Positions 27,141 to 35,434 of a stretch of DNA of 62,851 bases are shown in pieces. Positions within the stretch are counted from its first letter, which is position 1. Each line of letters opens with the position of its first letter. The notes under the pieces were generated by a model. That model made no database searches, was not told the DNA's origin, and saw nothing but the letters and a program-made list of their open reading frames with translations. The position numbers were made by a program, and so were the translations under genes. The stretch covers positions 1 through 62,851 of the forward strand of contig CAVGND010000009.1 in NCBI GenBank assembly GCA_963630555.1. The letters are read 5' to 3'. Source of the DNA: CAVALG01 sp963630555 (lineage in GTDB: Bacteria; Bacillota; Clostridia; Oscillospirales; Acutalibacteraceae).

Positions 27141-28508
27141 TTATTTACCGACGCAGAACTTTTTAAACACCTCGTCAGTTACTTCCGTCGTAACCCGCTC
27201 ACCCGTAAGTTCCATAAGGGCGTTCAAGGCATCATCAACACACACGCCTATCGCATCCACCGTCATACCGTCAGAATAAGCGTTCAACGCTTCCTTCACG
27301 GAATTTAATGCTCTTTGCGCACAGTCACGCTGGCGTTCGCTTGAAAGCAATACACTGTTTGAAGAAAGACCCGAGCCTGCAACGATATGCCGTATAAGGC
27401 TGCCAAGTTCATCCATTCCTTCACCGTTTTTGGCGGATACGGAAACCGATGGAAATCCGTAACTTTTTATCTTTTCCGCATCGATGCAAGGGCTCAAATC
27501 AGCCTTATTGATAACCGCTATTACATTTTTGCCGACTATGCGTTCAAGCACGCTGAAATCGTATTCGTCAAGTTGACGCGAACCGTCAAAAATCGCAAGA
27601 ATAAGTTGTGCCGTATCAATCTTCTTTTCGGAGCGTTTAACGCCGATATTTTCAATAATATCATCGGTTTCTCTAATGCCTGCGGTGTCCGACAAACAGA
27701 GTTTTATGCCGCCTATATCAACGGTTTCTTCAATAACATCTCGCGTAGTGCCCGAAATATCGGTAACTATCGACCGCTCGTCCCCCACAAGCATATTCAT
27801 AAGGGTTGATTTACCTACATTCGGGCGACCGATTATAGCGGCGGAAATCCCCTCGCGCATAACCTTGCCGTTATCGTAATCCGCAAGCAGTTTACCCAAA
27901 TTATCGGATATTTTTTTCAATCTGACGGGGAGTTCGCCGATGCCGCTGAATTCGGGCTCTTCGTCGGGGTAATCGGAATATGCCGCAACGCTTGCGGCAG
28001 CGGCAAGAAGTTTTTCTTTTATTTCGGCTGTTGCGGCTGTTACCGCACCCTCTTTTGCGGCAAGGGAAGCCTTAAGCATATCGGCATTGCCCGCCTCGAT
28101 AATTGCGGCGACGCTTTCGGCTTCGGCAAGGTCAAGTTTACCGTTTAAGAATGCTCTTTTGGTAAATTCACCCGGTGCGGCAGGCGTTGCCCCCTGTGCC
28201 AAGATCTCACGCAGCAGAGTACGCTGAATGTATATTCCGCCGTGAACCGAGAATTCAACAACATTTTCTCCCGTATAACTTTTAGGCGCGCGAAACACCA
28301 AAGCAACCGCCTCATCCAATGCCTCACCGTTTGCATATACTTTACCGAAAGCGGCTGTATAACCTTTTTGGCAGGAAAGCAGTTTACCCGAAACGGAGCG
28401 GAACACACGGTCAGCAACCGTAAAAGCGTCATCGCCGCTTATTCTGATAACGCCGATACCTGCCGGTGACAGCGCCGTGGCAATAGCCGCTATTGTTTTT
28501 TCAGCCAT
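27141..28508 (-). CDS. mnmE: tRNA modification GTPase MnmE (TrmE)
   Basis: MnmE is a potassium-dependent GTPase that forms the U34-modifying complex with MnmG. It has an N-terminal folate-binding domain (TIAAIATALSPAGIGVIRISG), an inserted G domain with GRPNVGKSTL (G1), DTAGIRET (G3) and NKAD (G4), and the terminal FCVGK, whose Cys acts in modification. The length of 455 residues is normal. It starts the mnmE-mnmG-yebC operon. Confidence 0.97.
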   Translation of the reverse strand: MAEKTIAAIATALSPAGIGVIRISGDDAFTVADRVFRSVSGKLLSCQKGYTAAFGKVYANGEALDEAVALVFRAPKSYTGENVVEFSVHGGIYIQRTLLREILAQGATPAAPGEFTKRAFLNGKLDLAEAESVAAIIEAGNADMLKASLAAKEGAVTAATAEIKEKLLAAAASVAAYSDYPDEEPEFSGIGELPVRLKKISDNLGKLLADYDNGKVMREGISAAIIGRPNVGKSTLMNMLVGDERSIVTDISGTTRDVIEETVDIGGIKLCLSDTAGIRETDDIIENIGVKRSEKKIDTAQLILAIFDGSRQLDEYDFSVLERIVGKNVIAVINKADLSPCIDAEKIKSYGFPSVSVSAKNGEGMDELGSLIRHIVAGSGLSSNSVLLSSERQRDCAQRALNSVKEALNAYSDGMTVDAIGVCVDDALNALMELTGERVTTEVTDEVFKKFCVGK

Positions 28509-28612
28509 AAATCCGCCCCATTTTTAATATAAAATCCGATATATAAATTACCACATTATAGCCTAAAAGTCAACATTTGCAGCCAACAGTCAAGTTTCGA
28601 CTGCGTCATATG

Positions 28613-28641
28613 TTGAAAAAATCGGTAAAAAAATGTATAAT
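28613..28641 (+). promoter_or_regulatory. Promoter of candidate small RNA
   Basis: TTGAAA (28613-28618) and TATAAT (28636-28641) are separated by 17 bases on the plus strand. The promoter is divergent from mnmE and points toward the 3' end of cysK. Confidence 0.75.
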
Positions 28642-28647
28642 TATACT

Positions 28648-28740
28648 ATCGTGAACTGCAAAAATAGAAGTCTGTTTGCAAATATAAACAGACCGAGCAG
28701 GAGGTCTTGCGGACAAGCCGTAAGACCCCCTGTTTTTAAA
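28648..28740 (+). ncRNA. Candidate small RNA, about 90 nt, two hairpins
   Basis: A consensus promoter is followed within about 90 bases by an intrinsic terminator, with no reading frame between. Hairpin 1 (GTCTGTTT/AAACAGAC, 28670-28693) has an 8-base loop. Hairpin 2 (28698-28732) has a 15-bp stem with one A-C mismatch and is followed by TTTTT. Its 5' arm contains AGGAGG, a Shine-Dalgarno-like sequence, paired to ACCCCCT. I do not recognise a known RNA family. The same hairpins may also terminate cysK from the other side. Confidence 0.55.
28698..28737. terminator. Terminator hairpin of the small RNA, also after cysK
   Basis: A 15-bp stem (28698-28712 with 28718-28732) has loop ACAAG and T5 on the plus strand. 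On the minus strand it follows the cysK stop by 20 bases, with A residues before it. Confidence 0.8.
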
Positions 28741-28757
28741 TGCATCTTTTATTGCGA

Positions 28758-29687
28758 TTAGTCTGCAAACATAGGTGTTGACAGATAACGATCGCCCGTG
28801 TCGGGTAAGAGTGCAACAATTATTTTCCCTTTGTTTTCGGGGCGTTTTGCAAGTTCGCTTGCCGCAAATACCGCAGCTCCCGAAGAAATACCCACAAGCA
28901 TACCTTCCTGCCTTGCAATTGCTCTGCCGGTTGCAAAGGCATCTTCATTTGATACGGTTATTATTTCATCATAAATTTTTGTATTAAGCGTATCGGGGAC
29001 AAATCCTGCACCGATACCCTGTATTTTATGCGGCCCGGGCGTTCCTTTTGAAAGTACGGGCGAGGTTGCAGGCTCAACCGCAACGATCCTGACATTCGGA
29101 TTTTTGGATTTAAGATATTCGCCGACGCCTGTAACAGTACCGCCCGTGCCTACGCCCGCAACAAATATATCAACCTTACCGTCGGTATCTTCCCAAATTT
29201 CGGGGCCTGTCGTCTTGCGGTGAGCGGTCGGGTTTGCAGGATTGACAAACTGACCGGGGATGAAACTGTTGGGGGTCTCTGCTGCAAGTTCGTCAGCCTT
29301 TGCAATTGCGCCTTTCATACCCTTAGCGCCGTCGGTCAATACCAATTCCGCACCGTATGCTTTTAAAAGATTGCGCCGCTCAACGCTCATGGTTTCGGGC
29401 ATTGTTAAAATAACTCTGTATCCGCGCGCCGCCGCAACCGATGCAAGGCCTATACCGGTATTACCGCTGGTCGGCTCAATAATAACCGAATCTTTTTTCA
29501 AAATGCCTTTGCTTTCAGCCTCGTCTATCATTGCTTTTGCAATTCTGTCCTTTGCACTGCCTGCCGGGTTGAAAAATTCCACTTTAGCAACGATCGGCGT
29601 TTCAATGCCACAGGATTTTGAAAAATTCGCAAGTTTTACAAGCGGTGTTGATCCGATAAGATCGGTTATTTTTTCATAAATTTTCAT
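28758..29687 (-). CDS. cysK: Cysteine synthase A (O-acetylserine sulfhydrylase)
   Basis: This is a fold-type II PLP enzyme making cysteine from O-acetylserine and sulfide. The Schiff-base Lys is in NPAGSAKDRIA. The substrate loop EPTSGNTGIG, the phosphate-binding loop GVGTGGTVTG and the ISSGAAV segment with the PLP nitrogen ligand are present. The length of 309 residues is standard. It has its own near-perfect promoter with a palindrome over the start site, which suggests repression in cysteine excess. Confidence 0.96.
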   Translation of the reverse strand: MKIYEKITDLIGSTPLVKLANFSKSCGIETPIVAKVEFFNPAGSAKDRIAKAMIDEAESKGILKKDSVIIEPTSGNTGIGLASVAAARGYRVILTMPETMSVERRNLLKAYGAELVLTDGAKGMKGAIAKADELAAETPNSFIPGQFVNPANPTAHRKTTGPEIWEDTDGKVDIFVAGVGTGGTVTGVGEYLKSKNPNVRIVAVEPATSPVLSKGTPGPHKIQGIGAGFVPDTLNTKIYDEIITVSNEDAFATGRAIARQEGMLVGISSGAAVFAASELAKRPENKGKIIVALLPDTGDRYLSTPMFAD

Positions 29688-29747
29688 AACAATCTACCTC
29701 TTTCCGAAATTTACAGGGCGGCTCTTTTATATATTCCTACCTTGCCT

Positions 29748-29762
29748 ACCTGTTTGATAGGT
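29748..29762 (-). promoter_or_regulatory. Candidate Rrf2-type (CymR/IscR) operator of cysK
   Basis: The imperfect palindrome ACCTGTTTGATAGGT directly follows the -10 box, so a bound repressor would block initiation. CCTACC is also directly repeated beside it (29736 and 29745). CymR is the expected regulator of cysK in Firmicutes; this identity is inferred. Confidence 0.4.
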
Positions 29763-29791
29763 ATTATAAACCGACATTTTTGTTTTGTCAA
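29763..29791 (-). promoter_or_regulatory. Consensus promoter of cysK
   Basis: TTGACA (29786-29791) and TATAAT (29763-29768) have an exact 17-base spacer. Confidence 0.88.
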
Positions 29792-29834
29792 CCCCTTTTT
29801 TAAAAAAATTTAAAAACCGCTGAATAGCCGCCGC

Positions 29835-29862
29835 TTGACTTTGCGTAAATATGAATTATAAT
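29835..29862 (+). promoter_or_regulatory. Promoter of tcdA
   Basis: TTGACT and TATAAT are separated by 16 bases, 34 bases before the ATG. Confidence 0.75.
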
Positions 29863-29896
29863 AACTAATATAATTGATACGGAATGGGAATATGAT

Positions 29897-30673
29897 ATGT
29901 TAAATCAATTTTCAAGAACCGAACTTATTTTCGGCAAAGAAGCAATGGAAAAACTCCGCGGTGCACGGGTAGCGGTTTTCGGGATAGGCGGCGTTGGCGG
30001 CTACGCAGCCGAAGCGTTGATACGAAGCGGGCTCGGCACGATTGACCTGATTGACGATGACCGTATATGCCTTACAAATATTAACCGGCAAATATACGCG
30101 ACACGCAAAACCGTCGGTAAATATAAGGTCGATGTCGCCGCCGAAAGAATAGCCGAAATAAATCCGGATGCTGCCGTGAACACCCGTCGCATGTTCTATT
30201 CACCACAGACTGCCGAGGGAATCGACCTCTCGGTTTATGATTATATAATTGACGCGATAGACACGGTAACGGGTAAAATCGCACTTGCCGAAAACGCAGC
30301 CACGGCGAATACGCCGATTATATCTTCAATGGGTGCCGGCAACAAACTCGACCCTACCGCGTTTGAAGTGGCTGATATTTATAAAACTTCGGTTTGTCCC
30401 CTTGCAAAGGTAATGCGCCGCGAACTAAAAAAGCGCCGCATAAAACATCTTAAAGTAGTTTATTCAAAAGAATTGCCCGTTACGCCGATTGATGATACGT
30501 CGATAAGTTGCAAAGAGCACTGCATATGTCCGCCGGGCACCGCGCGCAAATGCACTGCAAGACGGCAGGTGCCGGGCAGTAATGCCTTTGTTCCGCCTGT
30601 TGTCGGGCTTATAATCGCAGGCGAGGTTATAAAGGATATAACAGGCGTTCGCGGAAACGGTATTGGGATTTGA
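29897..30673 (+). CDS. tcdA: tRNA threonylcarbamoyladenosine dehydratase TcdA (ThiF/E1-like)
   Basis: This is an E1-like enzyme of the MoeB/ThiF superfamily. The ATP-binding loop is VFGIGGVGGYAAEALIRSGLG, followed by LIDDDRICLTNINRQI with the Arg and Asp contacts and SSMGAGNKLDP. A Cys-rich C-terminal segment (CKEHCICPPGTARKC) is probably a metal or redox site. TcdA cyclises t6A37 to ct6A in tRNA; the t6A enzymes TsaB and TsaE are encoded at 39102-40284, which supports the role. The length of 258 residues matches CsdL/TcdA. Confidence 0.88.
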   Translation: MLNQFSRTELIFGKEAMEKLRGARVAVFGIGGVGGYAAEALIRSGLGTIDLIDDDRICLTNINRQIYATRKTVGKYKVDVAAERIAEINPDAAVNTRRMFYSPQTAEGIDLSVYDYIIDAIDTVTGKIALAENAATANTPIISSMGAGNKLDPTAFEVADIYKTSVCPLAKVMRRELKKRRIKHLKVVYSKELPVTPIDDTSISCKEHCICPPGTARKCTARRQVPGSNAFVPPVVGLIIAGEVIKDITGVRGNGIGI

Positions 30674-30706
30674 GCCTAAAAAGTATTCAAAACAGTCTTC
30701 TAAAAA

Positions 30707-30746
30707 ACAAACAGGGGCAAAACACATAATTTGTCCCTGTTTTTTC
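30707..30746. terminator. Terminator between tcdA and uvrC
   Basis: The stem ACAGGGGCAA/TTGTCCCTGT contains one wobble pair, with A residues on the left and T6 on the right. It serves the convergent genes. Confidence 0.8.
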
Positions 30747-30786
30747 TTATATTAAAATAAAAAATCAGCCGTTTAAAATCGGATAC

Positions 30787-32622
30787 TCAGTCCCGATCTT
30801 CCGCATTGTAATAATTATAAATATTTTCGGCAACCCTGTCACTTATAAAGTTAAGATTTTTAAGATTATCAAGTTCCGCATTTTTCACGGCTTTAAGTGA
30901 TTTAAAGTGGGCAAGCAGTTTTTGTGCGGTAACCTGCCCCACCCCGTCAATCTTCAAGAGTTCGGTAGTTATACCGCCCGAACGGCGTTTGCGATGAAAT
31001 CCGATAACAAATCGGTGAACTTCCTCCTGAATCGAATATATAAGCGAATAGACGCGCCTGTTGGATTTTACGGCAATTTCTCCGCCGTTTGCCGATATCG
31101 CTCGTGTTTTGTGTTTTGAGTCTTTCACCATCCCGAAAACGGGAACGGATATTCCCATTCGGTCAAGCACAGCCTGCACAGCCGAAAGTTGCCCTGCCCC
31201 GCCGTCAAGCAAAATAAGGTCGGGCAGTCTGCCGAAACCGCGGCTGTGGTCCTCGGCTTTTAAATATTCATTCATCCTGCGCTCTATTACCTCTGCCATT
31301 GAGCGGTAATCGTCCTGACCCGAAAACCCCTTGATTTTAAACAATCGGTAGCCGTTTTTGTACGGTTCGCCATCCTTAAACGTCACCATTGCACCGACAT
31401 TTTCGCTGCCCGCAGTGTTTGAAATGTCGTACGCCTCAATATACTGCGGCGACGAAGGCAAGCCGAGAAGTTGCGCCAGTTCAGAAAGTGCCTCCGCACT
31501 TCTTCCGTGCATTCCGTCGCGGCTTGCAAGCGTTTCATAGGCATTGCTGCGGCACATTTCGGCAAGGTGCAATTGTTCGCCTTTAAGCGGAACGGCTATC
31601 GTAACCTTTTTACCGATCTTCTTTAAAAAAATCTGTTCGGTAAGTTCACGGTCGCAAAAATCACGGTCAACCGTTATACGGGGCGGAATTTCGCGTGTAT
31701 CGTAATACATTCGCAAAAACTCACCGTAAGCAGAGTCGGTATCGGTGGCGGTTTCAACAATAAATTCGTCACGGTCACACAGCATTGAATTTTTAAAAAT
31801 AAACACCTCAAAGCAGGATGCTTTTTCGCCCTCTGCCCGGGCTATAACATCCTGCCTTTCATAAGTACCGAATATTACTTTTTGTTTTTCTTTAATCTTT
31901 TCAATCGCACGGATACGGTCACGCAGGCGCGCCGCTTTTTCAAACTGCAGTTGTTCAGCCGCGGCGTTCATTTTGATTTTCAATTCTTTTACCGATTCGG
32001 CAGCACCGTTTTTAATGTATTTAACAGCCTGGCGGACGCTTTCGCGATACTCTGCGGCGGAAATTTTGCCGCAACACGGTGCAGAGCAAAGACCTATATG
32101 ATAGTTTAGGCACGGTCTGCCTTTTTTAGAGCCGAAATCGGTTTTTGAGCATTGGGGCAGTTTAAAAGCTTTCAACACCTCGTCCACCGTCCGTCTGACG
32201 ACCGATGCCGAATTATACGGCCCTATAAACTCCGCATTACTGCCGTCATTTTGCATTACCGCTTGAATTTTGGGGTAGTCGCCGTGCGAAATTTTAATGT
32301 AGTGGTATCCCTTATCATCCTTTAAAAGAATGTTGTATTTCGGCTTATGCTGTTTTATAAGCGAGTTTTCAAGTATGAGTGCCTCAAACTCACTGTCACA
32401 CAGAACATACTCAAAATAATCAACATTTTCAACCATCTGTTTGACCTTTTCGGTATGTTGATTACCTGCGCCGAAATACTGGCTTACGCGGTTTTTAAGC
32501 ACAACCGCCTTGCCGATATATATTATCTCTCCGCTTTTTGAGTGCATTATATAAACGCCGGGGCATTTGGGCAGTGAGTTTGCCTTTCGCCTTAATTCAA
32601 GTATCTTTTCCTCATCTCTCAC
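30787..32622 (-). CDS. uvrC: Excinuclease ABC subunit C
   Basis: UvrC makes both incisions of nucleotide excision repair after UvrAB damage recognition. It has an N-terminal GIY-YIG nuclease domain (GVYIMHSKSGEIIYIGKA), a Cys cluster, a UVR domain, an RNase H-like 3' domain with the EAYDISNTAG and LLLDGGAGQL acidic motifs, and C-terminal helix-hairpin-helix motifs. Its 611 residues are full length. The GTG start has GGGGGTGG upstream. uvrB lies at 35435 on the other strand. Confidence 0.97.
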   Translation of the reverse strand: MRDEEKILELRRKANSLPKCPGVYIMHSKSGEIIYIGKAVVLKNRVSQYFGAGNQHTEKVKQMVENVDYFEYVLCDSEFEALILENSLIKQHKPKYNILLKDDKGYHYIKISHGDYPKIQAVMQNDGSNAEFIGPYNSASVVRRTVDEVLKAFKLPQCSKTDFGSKKGRPCLNYHIGLCSAPCCGKISAAEYRESVRQAVKYIKNGAAESVKELKIKMNAAAEQLQFEKAARLRDRIRAIEKIKEKQKVIFGTYERQDVIARAEGEKASCFEVFIFKNSMLCDRDEFIVETATDTDSAYGEFLRMYYDTREIPPRITVDRDFCDRELTEQIFLKKIGKKVTIAVPLKGEQLHLAEMCRSNAYETLASRDGMHGRSAEALSELAQLLGLPSSPQYIEAYDISNTAGSENVGAMVTFKDGEPYKNGYRLFKIKGFSGQDDYRSMAEVIERRMNEYLKAEDHSRGFGRLPDLILLDGGAGQLSAVQAVLDRMGISVPVFGMVKDSKHKTRAISANGGEIAVKSNRRVYSLIYSIQEEVHRFVIGFHRKRRSGGITTELLKIDGVGQVTAQKLLAHFKSLKAVKNAELDNLKNLNFISDRVAENIYNYYNAEDRD

Positions 32623-32650
32623 GGTTTACCACCCCCTTCACGATGCTTTA

Positions 32651-32679
32651 AGTATAACAAATATTTTTTCGGTTATCAA
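32651..32679 (-). promoter_or_regulatory. Promoter of uvrC
   Basis: TTGATA and TATACT are separated by 17 bases. No SOS box is visible. Confidence 0.7.
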
Positions 32680-32732
32680 TACCGGGCGGCGGTTAAAATA
32701 GTTAAAAAACTATTAATTTAATGCCTTGCCGC

Positions 32733-32761
32733 TTGATATACTGCCGGCTTTTTGGTATAAT
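32733..32761 (+). promoter_or_regulatory. Promoter of citrate synthase gene
   Basis: TTGATA (32733-32738) and TATAAT (32756-32761) are separated by 17 bases. Confidence 0.78.
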
Positions 32762-32803
32762 TATTTCATTAAATTAACAAATTATAACCGGGAAGTGATA
32801 AAT

Positions 32804-34138
32804 ATGATGTACGAAACATTTATGAATTATGCTAAGAAAACTGCTCCTTTGTGTATTGAAAATGACACTATAAATGACGAACTGTTTAATAAATATAACG
32901 TCAAACGCGGTCTGCGTGATAAAAACGGTCGCGGTGTGTTGACGGGTCTTACAAACATCTCGGAAATCATTTCTTTTAAAGAGGTGAACGGCGAAAAGAT
33001 GCCGTGCGACGGTGAATTGTGGTACAGGGGGCATCGGATAGAAAACATTGTTGAAAACTTTACGGCAAACGGTTTCGGTTTTGAAAAAACCGCATTTCTG
33101 CTCCTGTTCGGCAGGGAACCGAGCGATGATGAACTTAAAGAATTTTTCGATATAATTTCATCAGCGCGTCAATTGCCAACCAACTTTACGCGCGACGTTA
33201 TAATGAAAGCGCCCGGTAAAGACATTATGAACACTATGACAAGAAGTATCCTGACGCTCGCTTCGTATGACAGCAACTGTGCATCTACCGAAATTGAAAA
33301 CTGCGTGCGGCAGTGCATACAACTTATTGCAACCTTTCCGATGCTGGCGGTATACGCATACCACGCATACAACCATTATGAAAACGACGGAAGTATGTAT
33401 ATTCACCGCCCCCGACCCGAATTATCAACCGCCGAAAACATATTGCTTATGCTGCGCCCCGACCAAAAATATTCGGAAATTGAGGCTCGCGTATTGGATG
33501 TCGCTCTTATGCTGCATATGGAACACGGCGGCGGCAATAACTCAACCTTTACAACAAGGGTCGTGACCTCCTCGGGTTCCGACACTTATTCGGCGATAGC
33601 GGCGGCGATGTCTTCCCTTAAAGGCCCTAAACACGGCGGAGCAAACATCAAAGTAGTTGAAATGATGGACGATATAAAAGCGCACATCGGCAATTGTTCC
33701 GACACCGAAGCGGTTGAAAATTATTTGGGCAGGATACTTGACAAGGAAGTGTTTGACAATAAAGGTTTAATCTACGGTATGGGTCATGCGGTTTATTCTA
33801 TATCCGATCCGAGGGAACGGATATTTAAAAAGTTTGTTGAGAAACTGTCGGTTGAGAAACACCGCGAAGACGATATGAAACTTTACAATGCCGTTGAACA
33901 AGCCGCACCGAAAGTGATTGCGGAAAAGCGCAGAATTTTCAAGGGTGTAAGCCCAAACGTTGATTTTTACAGCGGCTTTGTATATGAAATGCTCGGCATC
34001 CCGCGCGAATTGTTCACCCCCATGTTCGCCATTGCCCGTATAGTCGGCTGGAGTTCGCACCGTATAGAAGAAATAACCGGTGCCGGAAAAATAATACGCC
34101 CGGCGTATATGAGCGTTATGAAAAAATTGGACGATTAA
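32804..34138 (+). CDS. gltA: Citrate synthase
   Basis: This enzyme condenses oxaloacetate with acetyl-CoA. The active-site blocks HMEHGGGNNSTFTTRVV, LKGPKHGGAN, YGMGHAVYSISDPR (catalytic His) and NVDFYSGFVYEMLGIP (catalytic Asp) are present, as is the C-terminal GWSSHRIEE arginine block. The ATG at 32804 follows GGGAAG, giving 444 residues. It is monocistronic, with its own promoter and terminator. No aconitase or isocitrate dehydrogenase lies nearby, so it probably feeds glutamate synthesis through a partial TCA branch. Confidence 0.94.
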   Translation: MMYETFMNYAKKTAPLCIENDTINDELFNKYNVKRGLRDKNGRGVLTGLTNISEIISFKEVNGEKMPCDGELWYRGHRIENIVENFTANGFGFEKTAFLLLFGREPSDDELKEFFDIISSARQLPTNFTRDVIMKAPGKDIMNTMTRSILTLASYDSNCASTEIENCVRQCIQLIATFPMLAVYAYHAYNHYENDGSMYIHRPRPELSTAENILLMLRPDQKYSEIEARVLDVALMLHMEHGGGNNSTFTTRVVTSSGSDTYSAIAAAMSSLKGPKHGGANIKVVEMMDDIKAHIGNCSDTEAVENYLGRILDKEVFDNKGLIYGMGHAVYSISDPRERIFKKFVEKLSVEKHREDDMKLYNAVEQAAPKVIAEKRRIFKGVSPNVDFYSGFVYEMLGIPRELFTPMFAIARIVGWSSHRIEEITGAGKIIRPAYMSVMKKLDD

Positions 34139-34146
34139 AGCCATGC

Positions 34147-34194
34147 AAAAAATCGGCAAGCACCCGGATAACACCGGTTGCCTGCCGATTTTTA
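34147..34194 (+). terminator. Terminator after citrate synthase gene
   Basis: A long imperfect stem (arms containing AATCGGCA and TGCCGATT) is followed by T residues. It may also serve gerQ from the other side. Confidence 0.75.
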
Positions 34195-34209
34195 TTTGTC
34201 TGTTTTGCG

Positions 34210-34818
34210 TTACATATACAGTTTGGGGTAATCCGAATCAAGCACGACGGTAACGAATTTGATAGCAAATATATCGCATATCATTACGGTTTCCGGCTCA
34301 AGAACATTAAGAACTATATAACTTGCGCCGACCTCAAGAAGTTGACCGATCCGTTCTTCCAGCGAATTACCTATAAAAAAATCCACTCTTACCCAATTGC
34401 CGATAAACTTTCTGAGGTATGCCGGCCAAAACATTGTGTTCGTGACCGATTCGGGGATATTCGCATTGGGATTATTCATATCGTTATTGACGCTGTTGCC
34501 CGGATTTCCGTTGCTTACCGTCAAGATGTCGGCGTCCGTTCTGACATTCTCCGCTTTGGTGGCGCTGTTTAATACAGTGTTGCGGAATTTATCGCTTAAA
34601 TACGGCGTAGAAACAGGCAAATTGCTTGCGTTGGCGCTGATATTTACCATATCGGCAGATGCGCCTGCCGCAGCAGGTGCGTTAGGTATAGTAGGCATAC
34701 CCGTATTGTATGCAGTTTGCACGCCCTGAATATTTCGGAAATTTGTCGGCATTTGCTGCATACCGTTACTGTTGCCCGAAGCGCAGTTTAGGTTTTCGGT
34801 ATTAAAAGAACAGTTCAT
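34210..34818 (-). CDS. gerQ: Spore coat protein GerQ
   Basis: The protein of 202 residues has a disordered N-terminus (1-128) rich in Asn, Ala, Pro and Met and a compact C-terminal domain at 129-193 (FWPAYLRKFIGNWVRV, EVGASYIVLN, CDIFAIKFVTVV) that matches GerQ. In B. subtilis GerQ keeps the cortex lytic enzyme CwlJ in the coat. Here the gene lies 15 bases after a cwlJ homolog, which strongly supports the call. The N-terminus has no lysine until residue 77, unlike B. subtilis GerQ, whose N-terminal lysines are transglutaminase crosslink sites; Cys3 and Cys12 are present instead. Confidence 0.85.
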   Translation of the reverse strand: MNCSFNTENLNCASGNSNGMQQMPTNFRNIQGVQTAYNTGMPTIPNAPAAAGASADMVNISANASNLPVSTPYLSDKFRNTVLNSATKAENVRTDADILTVSNGNPGNSVNNDMNNPNANIPESVTNTMFWPAYLRKFIGNWVRVDFFIGNSLEERIGQLLEVGASYIVLNVLEPETVMICDIFAIKFVTVVLDSDYPKLYM

Positions 34819-34833
34819 AAATTATGCTCTCCT

Positions 34834-35277
34834 TTAAGTATTTGAATATTGATCTGTAGGTCGATAAAAGCAATGATTGTTTATACGGGTATGATATTTT
34901 CCGGATCCGTTTCCGGGAAAATATGTCGGGCAACTGCTTGTGAACGGATTAAAATACCAAAGGCATTCGCCCACTGCCCACATCACGCCGCCCGATAACG
35001 CCCAGTCGGCAATCTCGTAATGTATGTCCTCGGGTACCATATTGTATATGTTCTGCGGGTTGTAGGAATTGGCTATCTCCGTCCTTGCACAATCAAACTG
35101 ATAAGGCTGAAAAATTATGTTCTGCAAATTCCCCGCGCCTATACGAAGATACTCCCCTTCAGACACATGCACCCTATTCATCACAACCGTTGCAACGGCT
35201 TTCATACCGTCGGTGCCTTCACCGCCCGCCTCACACTGAATTATACGTGCAAGCAGTTCACGGTCGTTAAACGGCAA
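34834..35277 (-). CDS. cwlJ: Cell wall hydrolase CwlJ (SleB domain)
   Basis: This is a spore cortex lytic enzyme of 147 residues made of a single SleB catalytic domain without signal peptide or LysM/peptidoglycan-binding module, the CwlJ layout. The catalytic Glu is in IIQCEAGGEG; VATVVMNRV and FNPFTSSCPTYFPGNG follow. CwlJ acts during germination, triggered by Ca-dipicolinate. The start is TTG with GGGAG seven bases upstream. It shares a short transcript with gerQ behind a sporulation-type promoter. Confidence 0.9.
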   Translation of the reverse strand: MPFNDRELLARIIQCEAGGEGTDGMKAVATVVMNRVHVSEGEYLRIGAGNLQNIIFQPYQFDCARTEIANSYNPQNIYNMVPEDIHYEIADWALSGGVMWAVGECLWYFNPFTSSCPTYFPGNGSGKYHTRINNHCFYRPTDQYSNT

Positions 35278-35313
35278 GTTCTCACTCCCTTTACAATTGG
35301 ATGTTTCCCTTAT

Positions 35314-35343
35314 ATTTTATGTTGCCGAAATTATATCGGTTAC
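35314..35343 (-). promoter_or_regulatory. Candidate sporulation (sigma-E/K) promoter of cwlJ-gerQ
   Basis: CATAAAATA fits the CATANNNTA -10 of mother-cell sigma factors, with AC about 17 bases upstream (GTAACC, 35338-35343). It lies about 40 bases before the TTG start. No sigma-A promoter is evident. Confidence 0.45.
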
Positions 35344-35434
35344 AAAAAATTAATTGTTTATCCGCTTTATTATAGCCAAAATATGTGGTATACTCGTAAT
35401 ATAAGATGCATATTAGCGGAGAGGTGCGCCGAAG

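Noticed and set aside
35340..35434. SOS (LexA) box before uvrB
   Set aside because: No GAAC-N4-GTTC or relative is present near the start of uvrB or uvrC.
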